17,143 nt of DNA from Lachnospiraceae bacterium (GTDB lineage Bacteria > Bacillota > Clostridia > Lachnospirales > Lachnospiraceae), in contig JAJPZP010000090.1 in assembly GCA_021204285.1 (NCBI GenBank), positions 1 through 17,143 on the forward strand, read 5' to 3'. The translations under genes and the position numbers were made by a program. Each line of letters starts with the position of its first letter. The first letter of the stretch is position 1. Under the pieces are notes generated by a model, which saw only the letters and a list, made by a program, of their open reading frames with translations, was not told the origin of the DNA and did not search any database. This document shows positions 6,444 to 15,136 of this stretch, piece by piece.

Positions 6444-7721
6444 TCATCTGCGGATGATATCGCTCCTGTCCGGTCCGTTGGAGACCATCGTGATCGGGAA
6501 CCCGATCTGTTTTTCTATAAATTCTATGTAATTCCGGCAGTTCTGCGGCAGATCCCCATACTTTTTGATCCCGCGGATCTCGCATTTCCAGCCTGGCAGC
6601 GTCTCGTAGACCGGCTTCGCCTTCTCGAGCAACGGCGTCGTCGGAAACTCCGTCGTTACCTGCCCGTCAATCTCATAGCCGACACAGACCTTGAGCTCGT
6701 CGAGATAGCCGAGCACATCCAGTACCGTGAAAGCCACATCCGTCGTACCCTGCAGGCGGCAGCCGTAGCGGGAAGCCACGCAGTCAAACCAGCCTACTCT
6801 GCGGGGACGACCCGTCGTCGCTCCGTACTCGCCACCGTCGCCGCCGCGGCGCCTCAGCTCCTCGGCCTCGTCACCGAACAGCTCGCTGACGAATGCGCCC
6901 GCGCCGACCGCACTCGAATAAGCCTTGAAGACGGTGATGACCTGTTTGATCTCATAAGGCGGGATACCTGCGCCGATCGCACCGTAAGCCGCCAGCGTAG
7001 ACGAGGAGGTTACCATCGGGTAGATGCCGTGATCCGGATCCTTCAGCGTGCCAAGCTGACCTTCGAGCAGGATATTCTTTCCATCCCTGATCGCCTGCCA
7101 GAGATACGAGGAGACGTCGCACACGTAAGGCGCCACCATCTCTTTATACTCCATCAGCTCCTGATAGATATCGTCTTCCTTCAGTGTTGGCGCGTGATAC
7201 AGGTACTCGAGCAGCACGTTCTTGCGTGCCAGCACACTGCGAATGCGCTCACGCAACGCCTCCTCATCAAGCTGCAGGTCACTCACCTGAAAACCGATTT
7301 TCGCGTATTTATCCGAGTAGAACGGGGCAATGCCGGACTTCGTGGAACCAAAGGATCTCCCGGCAAGCCGTTCCTCCTCAAGTTTATCAAATAAAATATG
7401 GTAGGACATGACCATCTGCGCACGGTCCGAAATAAGAAGCTTTGGCTTCGGCACACCGCGGTCAATGATACCCTGTAACTCCTGGAACAGCACCGGCACG
7501 TTCAGCGCCACGCCATTGCCGATAATGCTCGTCGTGTGATCGTAGAAGATCCCGGACGGCAGCGTGTGCAGTGCAAATTTCCCGTAATCGTTGACAATCG
7601 TGTGTCCCGCGTTCGCACCGCCCTGAAAACGGACAATGATATCGGACTCCTGGCCGAGCATGTCGGTGATCTTTCCCTTGCCCTCGTCGCCCCAGTTTGC
7701 GCCTACGATTGCTCTTACCAT
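6444..7721 (-). CDS. purA: Adenylosuccinate synthetase
   Basis: A 425-residue enzyme that joins IMP and aspartate with GTP to make adenylosuccinate, the first committed step from IMP to AMP. Visible motifs are WGDEGKGK (10-17, with catalytic Asp and GTP loop), GGANAGHT (34-41, catalytic His40) and TTGRPRRVGW (302-311). Two usually conserved blocks are divergent: residues 125-138 read GSTKSGIAPFYSDK where most PurA have GTTxRGIGPAYxDK, and 220-232 read EGQLGTLKDPDHG instead of EGAQGTLLDxDHG. The open frame runs 31 codons further upstream, but GGAGG lies nine bases before the ATG at 7721, the protein then begins MVRAIVGANWGDEGKGK as expected, and the extra stretch overlaps the probable promoter. 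It lies 100 bp after polC. Confidence 0.95.
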   Translation of the reverse strand: MVRAIVGANWGDEGKGKITDMLGQESDIIVRFQGGANAGHTIVNDYGKFALHTLPSGIFYDHTTSIIGNGVALNVPVLFQELQGIIDRGVPKPKLLISDRAQMVMSYHILFDKLEEERLAGRSFGSTKSGIAPFYSDKYAKIGFQVSDLQLDEEALRERIRSVLARKNVLLEYLYHAPTLKEDDIYQELMEYKEMVAPYVCDVSSYLWQAIRDGKNILLEGQLGTLKDPDHGIYPMVTSSSTLAAYGAIGAGIPPYEIKQVITVFKAYSSAVGAGAFVSELFGDEAEELRRRGGDGGEYGATTGRPRRVGWFDCVASRYGCRLQGTTDVAFTVLDVLGYLDELKVCVGYEIDGQVTTEFPTTPLLEKAKPVYETLPGWKCEIRGIKKYGDLPQNCRNYIEFIEKQIGFPITMVSNGPDRSDIIRR

Positions 7722-7775
7722 ATCTTCGTTCCTCCATTTCGCGGCCTGCTCTCTCATTTCCGACCGCACTTCTTC

Positions 7776-7804
7776 AGTATAGCCCAAAATCCCCTTCAAG
7801 TAAA
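7776..7804 (-). promoter_or_regulatory. Probable promoter of purA
   Basis: On the minus strand TTTACT (7804-7799) and TATACT (7781-7776) are separated by 17 bp in the 97-bp polC-purA gap. The -10 matches consensus at five positions and the -35 at four. Transcription would start about 50 bases before the purA ATG. I see no riboswitch-sized leader and no clear terminator after polC. Confidence 0.55.
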
Positions 7805-7820
7805 GTATTTTCACGCGGCT

Positions 7821-10800
7821 TCATCCGAAGTCGAAGATGGAGAGCTGGTCGGATTCGGGCAGGCCTTCCAGCAGGCCGAGGTCTCCCATCAGATCGATGA
7901 CGGTCTTGCTGAGCTTCGTGCGGTTCCGCAGGTCGTCGCGCGAGAGGAAGGGGCCAGCGGCACGGCCCTCGACGAAGGCGTCCGCGGCCTTGTCGCCGAG
8001 ACCATCGATCGTGGAGAGCGAGGGCATCAGCTTCCCGTCGATGATGCGGAATTTGCGCGCGTCGGCCTCGTAGATATCCAGCTTGTGGAACTCGTAGCCC
8101 CGCGCGTACATCTCGAGCACACTCATCATGTCCTTGAGCGTATCCTTCTCCTTCTGTGTCAGATCGTCCTCCCGGCTTTTGTAGTCCTGGATATAGCGTT
8201 CCAGCCGCTCGCGCCCCTGACACATGAGCTCGTAGTTGAAGGCACTGGCACGGATACTGAAATAGGCCGCATAGTATTCGAGCGGGAAATTGATCTTGCA
8301 CCAGGCGATACGCCAGGCCATCATGACATAGGCCGCAGCATGCGCCTTCGGGAACATGTATTTGATCTTCTCGCAGGACCAGATGTACCAGTCGGGCACA
8401 CCGTGCGCGATCATCTCCTCCTTCCAGGCCGGCCACTCCTCGCATTTTCCCTTTGCGACCTTGCCTTTGCGGACCGCCTCCATGATTTTGAAGGACATCT
8501 CGCTGTCGAGCCCCATACTGATCAGATAGGTCATGATATCGTCACGCGTACAGATCGCCGTGGAGATCGTCGCCTTGCCCTCCTGAATCAGCGTCTGCGC
8601 GTTGCCGAGCCATACGTCGGTGCCGTGGGCGAGGCCCGCGATCCGCACAAGGTCGGAGAAATGCGTCGGATGCGTGTCCACAAGCATCTGCATTGCGAAT
8701 TCTGTGCCGAACTCCGGGATGCCAAGGGAACCGAGCGGCGTACCGCCAATATCCTCCGGCCGGATGCCGAGCGCCTCGGTGCTCTGGAAGAGCGACATCA
8801 CCTGCGGGTCGTCAAGCGGAATCTCGCGGGCGCTGACACCGGTCAGATCCTCCAGCATGCGGATCATCGTCGGATCATCATGCCCCAGGATATCGAGCTT
8901 TAAGAGGTTGTGGTCGATCGAGTGATAGTCAAAGTGCGTCGTAATGATGTCGGTCGTCATGTCGTTCGCCGGATGCTGCACGGGCGTGAAAGAGTAAATG
9001 CTCTCGCCGAGCGGCAACACGATGATGCCGCCCGGGTGCTGACCGGTCGTCCGGCGCACGCCGACGCAGCCGTCGACGATGCGCTCGATCTCGCAGCGAC
9101 GCTTCGAGACGCCTCGTTCCTCGTAGTAATTTTTGACATAACCAAAGGCGGTCTTGTCCGCCAGTGTGCCGATCGTCCCGGCACGGAAGGTCTGCCCGGT
9201 ACCGAAGATGACCTCCGTGTACTTGTGCGCACGCGACTGGTAATCACCGGAGAAATTCAGGTCGATATCAGGCTCCTTATTGCCCTTGAAGCCGAGGAAG
9301 GTCTCAAAGGGAATGTCGAAGCCTTCTTTTTTCAGCTTTTCGCCGCAGCGCGGACAGTTCTTATCCGGCATATCGCAGCCGGCCATGCCGGCGTATTTCT
9401 TCACCTCATCGGACTCGAAATCACTGTAATGACACTTCGGACAGATGTAGTGCGGACTTAAGGGATTGACCTCGGTGATGCCCGCCATCGTCGCCACCAG
9501 CGAGGAACCGACCGAACCGCGCGAGCCGACGAGGTAGCCGTCCTCATTCGACTTCCAGACGAGCTTCTGCGCGATGATGTACATGACGGCGAAACCATTT
9601 CCGATGATGGAGCGCAGCTCGCGCTCGAGGCGCTCGGTCACGATCCCGGGCAACTCCTCCCCGTAGATCTCGTGCGCTTTCTTATAACAGATCTCGCGCA
9701 GCGTCTTGTCAGATTCGGCGTTAACGGGCGGGCACTTGTCGGGCCGCACCGGCGAGAGGTGTTCACACATCTCCGAGATCAGATTGGTGTTTGTGATAAC
9801 GACCTCCTCCGCTTTCTCCCTGCCGAGGAACTCGAACTCCGCAAGCATCTCTTCCGTCGTACGAAGATAAAGCGGCGCCTGCTGATCCGCATCCGAGAAG
9901 CCTTTCCCGGCCATGATAATCCGGCGGTAGACCTCATCCTCCGGATCAATGAAGTGTACGTCGCAGGTGGCGGCCACCGGTTTGTGGAACTCTTCGCCGA
10001 GCCGGACGATCGTGCGCACGTTCTCACGCAGATCCTCCTCGGAGCTCACCGGATTCTTCGGGTCGCGCAGCATGAAAGCATTATTCCCCAGCGGCTGAAT
10101 CTCGAGGTAATCATAGAATTCCACGATGCGCGCGATCTCCTGCCGCGGCGCGCCGCGCAGGATCGCCTGATAGAGCTCCCCCGCCTCGCAGGCGGAGCCG
10201 ACGATCAGGCCCTCGCGGTATTTCTGCAGCTCGCTCTTCGGAATGCGCGGCCTCCTCGCGAAATAGTCGATGTGTGACAGCGAGACCAGGCGATAGAGAT
10301 TCACGCGCCCGATGTCGTTCTTCGCGAGAATAATCACATGGTAGGTCGGCAGCTTTTTGATGGCTGCCGCATCCGCACGCCCCAGCGCGTTCACATCGTC
10401 CAGCGTGAGGGCGTCCCGCTCACGGAACATCTGCAGGAATTTCAGAAAAATTTCTGCCGTGCAGGCCGCGTCGTCGACCGCCCGATGGTGATGGTCGAGC
10501 GGAATATTCAGCGCTTTCGCGACCGTATCCAGCTTGAATTTATTTAATTTCGGCAGCAGTACGCGCGCCATCGCGACGGTATCACCGACTGTAAAGTCCG
10601 TCGGAATGTTCATGCGGCGGCAGTTTTCCTCGATAAAACCCGCGTCGAAGGAGGCATTGTGCGCGATCAGCACGCTGCCCTCGCAGAAGGCAAGGAACTC
10701 CGGCAGGATCTCCTCGATCGGCGGCGCGCCCAGGACCATATCGTCACCGATGCCGGTCAGATCTTCGATCTCGAAGGGAATCGGCTCCTGTGGGTTGACA

Positions 10801-12386
10801 AAGCTGGAAAATCGCTCCGTGATCTGTCCTGCCTCCACCTTCACCGCCCCAATCTCGATGATGCGGTTGTGCACCGCAGAAAGCCCCGTCGTCTCGAGAT
10901 CAAAGACTACATAGGAATCATCGAGACTCTGCCCCTTCGAGTTCTCGACAAGCTCCTTCAAGTCGTCCACGAGGTAGCCCTCAACGCCGTAAATGACTTT
11001 AAAGTCCTCATCCTTGGAGATCGTATGGCAGGCCTCGGTGAAGGCCTGCACGCAGCCATGGTCGGTGATCGCGAGCGCCGGCATGCCCCAGCCTTTTGCG
11101 CGTTTCAGGAGCACTGCGGCGTCGGTCACGCCATCCATGTCGCTCATCTTGGTATGACAATGAAGTTCCACTCTCTTTTTTACGGAATAATCCATACGGG
11201 ACGTTGTGAAATCCGCGATCTTTTTGATGCCGGTCACAGAGCCGATCGTCAGCTCATGGTCAAAGCGGTCGAGGATCGTCATGCCTTTCAGCTTCACGAA
11301 AGTTCCCTCGCAGAGCGCCTCCAGCTCCGGCAGACGCTCATTTGGGGAAAAAATCTTGACATTGATCGAGTCGGTGAAATCGGTCAGCGTCAGTGTGAGG
11401 ATCGTGCGCTCACCGCGAATCTCGCGATCCTCGCGTTTGCGGATTTTTCCGCGCACCGTCACCTCGCCCATCTCCTCGACAATCTCGCTGAGCTGAATCG
11501 GCTCGTCGTCAAAGCTGCGCCCGTAGAGCATGTCCGGGTCTGCTTTCTTATAATAAGTTCCACCCTTTCCACGACCGGCCCCTCCGCGGGCAGAGGAAGC
11601 GCATTTTCCGAAGGAAGACCTTCCACCGTCTGAAGATACCTGCTTTCCGGAGGCCGCACTCTTTCCCCTGGCGGACAAATCCTGTGAGCCGGTAGAAGCA
11701 CTCTCTCCACCGGCTTCTTCAGTTCCTGCAGTCTCTTCCGTCCAGGGAACTCCCTCATCGGCGGCCGTTACCCGCGAACCGTCTTCCTGCGCTTTTTTCA
11801 TAAGTTCCCCGGTCAGCACGGCAATCCGCTGTTGCATTTCAGCCTCACTCCGGTTCAGGCCGGCCTCTTCCTCCGGCTCATAATACTCCACATCCACCTT
11901 CACCTGAAAGCCGCAGCGCTCATTGAACACGCGATCAAGGATGCGCGCAATGTCTTCCACAGCCTCCCGGTCGTAGACATGCTTTGACACGCCGAGCCTC
12001 AGCGTGTGCTCGTCCGGGAACTCCACCTTCGCGTTCTTCAGGATGCTTCTTTTATATGGGCTGTAGGCTTCAAGCTCCGTCAGTACGCTGTCCTCGTAGA
12101 CTGACCAGAGCCGCTCAGGCGTGTACTGCTCCGAGAGCTGAAAGGTCTCGAAAAAATAGACCTTCCCCTTTCTTCCGGCGAAGACCTGTCTCTGAATCTG
12201 GGCTGCAAGCTGAAAAAGCTGATGTTTTGCAATCAGCTTTTTACTCGTAATATAGATTCGCAGTACGTCGCGGCCCGGATTCGTGGAGACACGCGTCACC
12301 ACGACCTGGTCGAGGAGCTTACGAAGAGCTCCCTCCGCCTCGAGCGTGCGGAATACCTCAAAAAATGGTTTTTCACTTGTCGTCAT
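7821..12386 (-). CDS. polC: DNA polymerase III alpha subunit, PolC type
   Basis: A replicative polymerase of about 1521 residues with built-in proofreading, the Gram-positive PolC class. Domain order (approximate, from the ATG): N-terminal domain to about 180; a low-complexity Ser/Gly/Ala/Lys linker (about 200-280); OB domain (about 300-395); PHP domain starting at HCHTKMSDMDG (from about 409) interrupted by a DnaQ-type 3'-5' exonuclease (DLETTG near 496, AHNASFDAGF near 575, HRAVDDA near 634); then the polymerase with GSRGSVGSSL (about 954), a zinc-binding pair (CPKC near 982, CPRC near 1011) and the catalytic PDIDLNFSGD (about 1039); and helix-hairpin-helix sequence near the C-terminus. The ATG at 12386 with GGAGA upstream is preferred over a GTG at 12407. 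It overlaps the end of ispG by 14 bp, so the two are probably translationally coupled. Confidence 0.97.
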   Translation of the reverse strand: MTTSEKPFFEVFRTLEAEGALRKLLDQVVVTRVSTNPGRDVLRIYITSKKLIAKHQLFQLAAQIQRQVFAGRKGKVYFFETFQLSEQYTPERLWSVYEDSVLTELEAYSPYKRSILKNAKVEFPDEHTLRLGVSKHVYDREAVEDIARILDRVFNERCGFQVKVDVEYYEPEEEAGLNRSEAEMQQRIAVLTGELMKKAQEDGSRVTAADEGVPWTEETAGTEEAGGESASTGSQDLSARGKSAASGKQVSSDGGRSSFGKCASSARGGAGRGKGGTYYKKADPDMLYGRSFDDEPIQLSEIVEEMGEVTVRGKIRKREDREIRGERTILTLTLTDFTDSINVKIFSPNERLPELEALCEGTFVKLKGMTILDRFDHELTIGSVTGIKKIADFTTSRMDYSVKKRVELHCHTKMSDMDGVTDAAVLLKRAKGWGMPALAITDHGCVQAFTEACHTISKDEDFKVIYGVEGYLVDDLKELVENSKGQSLDDSYVVFDLETTGLSAVHNRIIEIGAVKVEAGQITERFSSFVNPQEPIPFEIEDLTGIGDDMVLGAPPIEEILPEFLAFCEGSVLIAHNASFDAGFIEENCRRMNIPTDFTVGDTVAMARVLLPKLNKFKLDTVAKALNIPLDHHHRAVDDAACTAEIFLKFLQMFRERDALTLDDVNALGRADAAAIKKLPTYHVIILAKNDIGRVNLYRLVSLSHIDYFARRPRIPKSELQKYREGLIVGSACEAGELYQAILRGAPRQEIARIVEFYDYLEIQPLGNNAFMLRDPKNPVSSEEDLRENVRTIVRLGEEFHKPVAATCDVHFIDPEDEVYRRIIMAGKGFSDADQQAPLYLRTTEEMLAEFEFLGREKAEEVVITNTNLISEMCEHLSPVRPDKCPPVNAESDKTLREICYKKAHEIYGEELPGIVTERLERELRSIIGNGFAVMYIIAQKLVWKSNEDGYLVGSRGSVGSSLVATMAGITEVNPLSPHYICPKCHYSDFESDEVKKYAGMAGCDMPDKNCPRCGEKLKKEGFDIPFETFLGFKGNKEPDIDLNFSGDYQSRAHKYTEVIFGTGQTFRAGTIGTLADKTAFGYVKNYYEERGVSKRRCEIERIVDGCVGVRRTTGQHPGGIIVLPLGESIYSFTPVQHPANDMTTDIITTHFDYHSIDHNLLKLDILGHDDPTMIRMLEDLTGVSAREIPLDDPQVMSLFQSTEALGIRPEDIGGTPLGSLGIPEFGTEFAMQMLVDTHPTHFSDLVRIAGLAHGTDVWLGNAQTLIQEGKATISTAICTRDDIMTYLISMGLDSEMSFKIMEAVRKGKVAKGKCEEWPAWKEEMIAHGVPDWYIWSCEKIKYMFPKAHAAAYVMMAWRIAWCKINFPLEYYAAYFSIRASAFNYELMCQGRERLERYIQDYKSREDDLTQKEKDTLKDMMSVLEMYARGYEFHKLDIYEADARKFRIIDGKLMPSLSTIDGLGDKAADAFVEGRAAGPFLSRDDLRNRTKLSKTVIDLMGDLGLLEGLPESDQLSIFDFG

Positions 12387-13434
12387 GCCAGTTCTCCAGC
12401 TCCTCACGCAGCGCTTCCAGAAGTTCGTCGTCCGGCAGCGTCCTCACAATCTCCCCTTGACGGCTCTGCAGGCCGCCACCGTCGCCTCCCGCAACGCCGA
12501 TGTCCGCCTCCCGCGCCTCGCCGGGTCCATTCACCGCACAGCCCATGACCGCCACACGGATATCGAGCGGAAACTCACTTACCATCGCCTCGACCTGATT
12601 TGCGAGGCCGATAAGGTCGATCTTCGTCCGTCCGCAGGTCGGACAGGAGACAACTTCCACGCCGCCTTTTCGCAGGCCCAGAGACTTCAGGATCAGCCGC
12701 GCCGAGCGGACTTCCTCCGCCGGATCGCCGGTCAGCGAGACGCGGATCGTGTCGCCGATGCCCTGGTAGAGGATTACGCCAAGCCCCACTGCGGATTTGA
12801 TATTTCCGGAAAACAGGGTGCCGGCCTCGGTGATGCCCACATGCAGCGGATGATCCGTGCGCTCCGCGATCAGCTCGTGCGCCCGCGCGCACATGAGCAC
12901 GTTGGAAGACTTGATGCTGATAACGAGGTTGTCATAGCCCATGTCCTCGATGAGCTTCACCTTGTCAAGCGCGCTCTCGACAATACCCTCCGCCGTCACG
13001 CCGCCATATTTCTCGATCAGCTCCTTCTCGAGCGAACCGCTGTTCACGCCGATGCGAATCGGAATCTTTCGCTCCCGCGCCGTATCGACAACCGCCCTGA
13101 TCCGCTCGCGGCTGCCGATATTTCCCGGATTGATGCGTATCTTGTCCGCTCCGTTTTCCATGGCCGCGATCGCCAGGCGATAATCGAAGTGGATGTCCGC
13201 CACCAGCGGAATCGCGATCTGCTTTTTGATCTCCGGAAGCGCCTTCGCAGCCTCCGGCGTCGGCACCGTACAGCGGATGATCTCGCAGCCGGCCGCCGTG
13301 AGCCGCCGGATCTGAGAAACGGTCGCCTCCACGTCCTCCGTCCTCATATTCGTCATGGACTGGATCAGGATCGGATTTCCTCCGCCGATCACGCGGTCGC
13401 CAATCTGTACCACTCTGGTATGTTCACGATGCAT
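12373..13434 (-). CDS. ispG: 4-hydroxy-3-methylbut-2-enyl diphosphate synthase (IspG/GcpE)
   Basis: A 353-residue iron-sulfur enzyme of the MEP (non-mevalonate) isoprenoid pathway, converting MEcPP to HMBPP. It shows the TIM-barrel part with QSMTNM (25-30), ADIHFDYRLA (79-88), KIRINPGN (98-105) and ITEAGT (201-206), and the C-terminal cluster domain with ligands Cys264, Cys267 (SCPTCGR), Cys299 (MGCAVNGPGEA) and Glu306. All expected ligands are present. The ATG is preceded by GGAGAG, and the gene overlaps the end of the SEDS gene by 11 bp upstream and the polC start by 14 bp downstream, so it sits inside an operon. Confidence 0.97.
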   Translation of the reverse strand: MHREHTRVVQIGDRVIGGGNPILIQSMTNMRTEDVEATVSQIRRLTAAGCEIIRCTVPTPEAAKALPEIKKQIAIPLVADIHFDYRLAIAAMENGADKIRINPGNIGSRERIRAVVDTARERKIPIRIGVNSGSLEKELIEKYGGVTAEGIVESALDKVKLIEDMGYDNLVISIKSSNVLMCARAHELIAERTDHPLHVGITEAGTLFSGNIKSAVGLGVILYQGIGDTIRVSLTGDPAEEVRSARLILKSLGLRKGGVEVVSCPTCGRTKIDLIGLANQVEAMVSEFPLDIRVAVMGCAVNGPGEAREADIGVAGGDGGGLQSRQGEIVRTLPDDELLEALREELENWHDDK

Positions 13435-14623
13435 AATCTTCTCCTCTCCTCATATCGTCGATGCGTTTCTGGATACTCCATTTGTTGACGCTCAAAACCA
13501 GGCCAATCTCGATGAGCAGAAAGATGCTCGCCGTGCCGCCGTAGCTGAAGAACGGGAGCGTCACGCCCGTCGTCGGGAACAGCCCCGTCACGACCATCAT
13601 ATTCAGGATCACCTGCAGCGCGATGTGGGAAAGCACACCGATCGAGATCATCCTGCCGAGCAGATCCTCCGCGGTCTGCGAGATCACGTAGATCCGGTAG
13701 AGCAGATAAATAAACAGAAGAATGATGAGCCCCGCCCCGAAGACGCCGAGCTCCTCGCAGATGATCGCGAAAATATAGTCATTGTAGGGCTCCGGGATCG
13801 TCCCGAGCTTCTGAATGCTGTTCCCCAGACCCTTGCCGAAGAGGCCGCCCGAGCCGATCGCATAGAGACCCTGCAGCGACTGATAGGCCGTGTCCTGCTC
13901 GTACTCATAGGGCTCCAGCCAGGCGCGGATACGCGCGAAACGAAAGCCCGCGTCCTCGAGCGTCGCAGGATCCAGATTTTCCACATAGTAGATGACCGCC
14001 GCTACGGCGACGATCACCAGCGCCGCGCAGAGGAAAAACCTCCACTGATCCGGATGCACGATGTAGATCATGAACACCGTCATGCCGAGCAGAATCGCTG
14101 CGGTACTCATGTTATTGCTGATCTCCAGGATCAGCAGCGAGACGATGACGCTCGGCACTGCCATGCGAATGATCGAGAGCCAGCCCTTCATCTGCCGCCC
14201 CCGGACCGCGATCAGCGTCGCCATCACCACGATCATAATCAGCTTAACCGGCTCCGCCACCTGGAACTGGATGCCGCCGATCCTGAGCCAGCGCGTCGCG
14301 CCCTTGACCGTGACGCCGAGCGGCGTCTTCAGGAGAAGAATCAGCAGGATGCAGACTATATAGCCGGGAATCGCGAAGATCGACCAGACATGATAGTTGA
14401 TATTGGACACCACGAACATGGCCGCAAGCCCAATCAGGGAATAGGCGACCTGATTCTTCAGAAGATACATGGAGTCGTAGTTATAGGTCGCGCTTAAACC
14501 TGCCGTGTAGTAGCTTGCACTGTAAATCATGATAAAGCCAAAAATCAGCACGAAAAACAGTGCCGCAAGAAGGTTTGTGTCCAACCCGCGAAGACCGGGC
14601 TGAAACACCTTTTCCTCCCTCAT
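13424..14623 (-). CDS. FtsW/RodA/SpoVE family (SEDS) peptidoglycan glycosyltransferase
   Basis: A multi-pass membrane protein of 399 residues with about ten hydrophobic segments, of the SEDS family that polymerises lipid II with a partner class B PBP. Family motifs (numbered from the ATG) are TRWLRIGG (about 110), AIGSGGLFGKGLGNS (255-269), NDYIFAIICEELG (281-293) and PTTGVTLPFFSYGG (350-363). Asp244 in the WLEP...QDTAYQSLQ loop is the probable catalytic Asp. The usual QPSExxK motif reads QVAEPVK (about 121-127), keeping Glu and Lys but losing Pro-Ser. The start is the ATG at 14623, two bases after the dfrA stop, with GGGAGG seven bases upstream; a GTG at 14629 is too close to that site. It lies outside the dcw cluster, and I cannot tell ftsW from rodA or spoVE. 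Confidence 0.93.
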   Translation of the reverse strand: MREEKVFQPGLRGLDTNLLAALFFVLIFGFIMIYSASYYTAGLSATYNYDSMYLLKNQVAYSLIGLAAMFVVSNINYHVWSIFAIPGYIVCILLILLLKTPLGVTVKGATRWLRIGGIQFQVAEPVKLIMIVVMATLIAVRGRQMKGWLSIIRMAVPSVIVSLLILEISNNMSTAAILLGMTVFMIYIVHPDQWRFFLCAALVIVAVAAVIYYVENLDPATLEDAGFRFARIRAWLEPYEYEQDTAYQSLQGLYAIGSGGLFGKGLGNSIQKLGTIPEPYNDYIFAIICEELGVFGAGLIILLFIYLLYRIYVISQTAEDLLGRMISIGVLSHIALQVILNMMVVTGLFPTTGVTLPFFSYGGTASIFLLIEIGLVLSVNKWSIQKRIDDMRRGEDYAS

Positions 14624-14625
14624 TC

Positions 14626-15120
14626 TCACGCCTCCCGTCTCTCATAACGGCAAAAGCGGAAGGTCACGTCGAAATAAGTTTTCTCTTCACTCTCACCGGT
14701 GAGCTCCCATGCCGGGTCAGCCTCGAGATCCGGAAACCACGCGTCGGCCTCATAGGCCTCGTCGAGCCGGGTCACGTGAGCCAGGTCGCAGTACGGAAGA
14801 AAGGCGCGGTAGATGCTCTCCCCACCGATAATATAGACGTCCTTCGTGTCATAAGCCTTCAGCTCTTCCAGCACTTCCTCCACGGAGTGACAGACGAGTG
14901 CATCGTTCACATGGCAATCCGGATTCCTGCTCAGGATGATATTCGTCCGGTTCTTCAGGGGCTGTCCCCCCGGAAACGTCGCGAGCGTCTTTCTTCCAAG
15001 GACAATCACCTTGCCCGTGGTCTCCTGCCGGAAAAATTTCATATCCTCCGGAATGCTGACAAGCAGCTTTCCCCTCTGCCCGATGGCCCAGTTTTTATCC
15101 ACGTTTACAATCAGATTCAT
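14626..15120 (-). CDS. folA: Dihydrofolate reductase
   Basis: A 164-residue NADPH-dependent enzyme that regenerates tetrahydrofolate, also called dfrA. Motifs are the N-terminal strand with NWAIG (10-14, the mobile loop), SIPEDMKFFRQET (22-34) with the active-site acid at Asp26, VIVLGRKTLATFPGG (38-52) and YIIGGESIY (the NADPH-binding Gly-Gly). Length and order match chromosomal bacterial enzymes. It follows thyA by 16 bp, which is functionally sensible because ThyA produces the dihydrofolate that this enzyme recycles. The ribosome binding site is weak (GAGAAAG just before the ATG, GGGGA further up). Confidence 0.95.
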   Translation of the reverse strand: MNLIVNVDKNWAIGQRGKLLVSIPEDMKFFRQETTGKVIVLGRKTLATFPGGQPLKNRTNIILSRNPDCHVNDALVCHSVEEVLEELKAYDTKDVYIIGGESIYRAFLPYCDLAHVTRLDEAYEADAWFPDLEADPAWELTGESEEKTYFDVTFRFCRYERREA

Positions 15121-15136
15121 GCTTTCTCAAATCCCC

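Noticed and set aside
7722..7814. 31-residue N-terminal extension of PurA
   Set aside because: It spans the probable purA promoter and leader, and the conserved protein start MVRAIVG has its own GGAGG site.
7536..8903. 455-codon plus-strand open frame opposite purA and polC
   Set aside because: Antisense shadow of strongly supported genes in GC-rich DNA; no family resemblance and no ribosome binding site.
12283..14497. Two long overlapping plus-strand open frames (401 and 380 codons) opposite ispG and the SEDS gene
   Set aside because: They mirror the codon pattern of the real genes, with Arg/His/Asp-rich composition typical of antisense frames.
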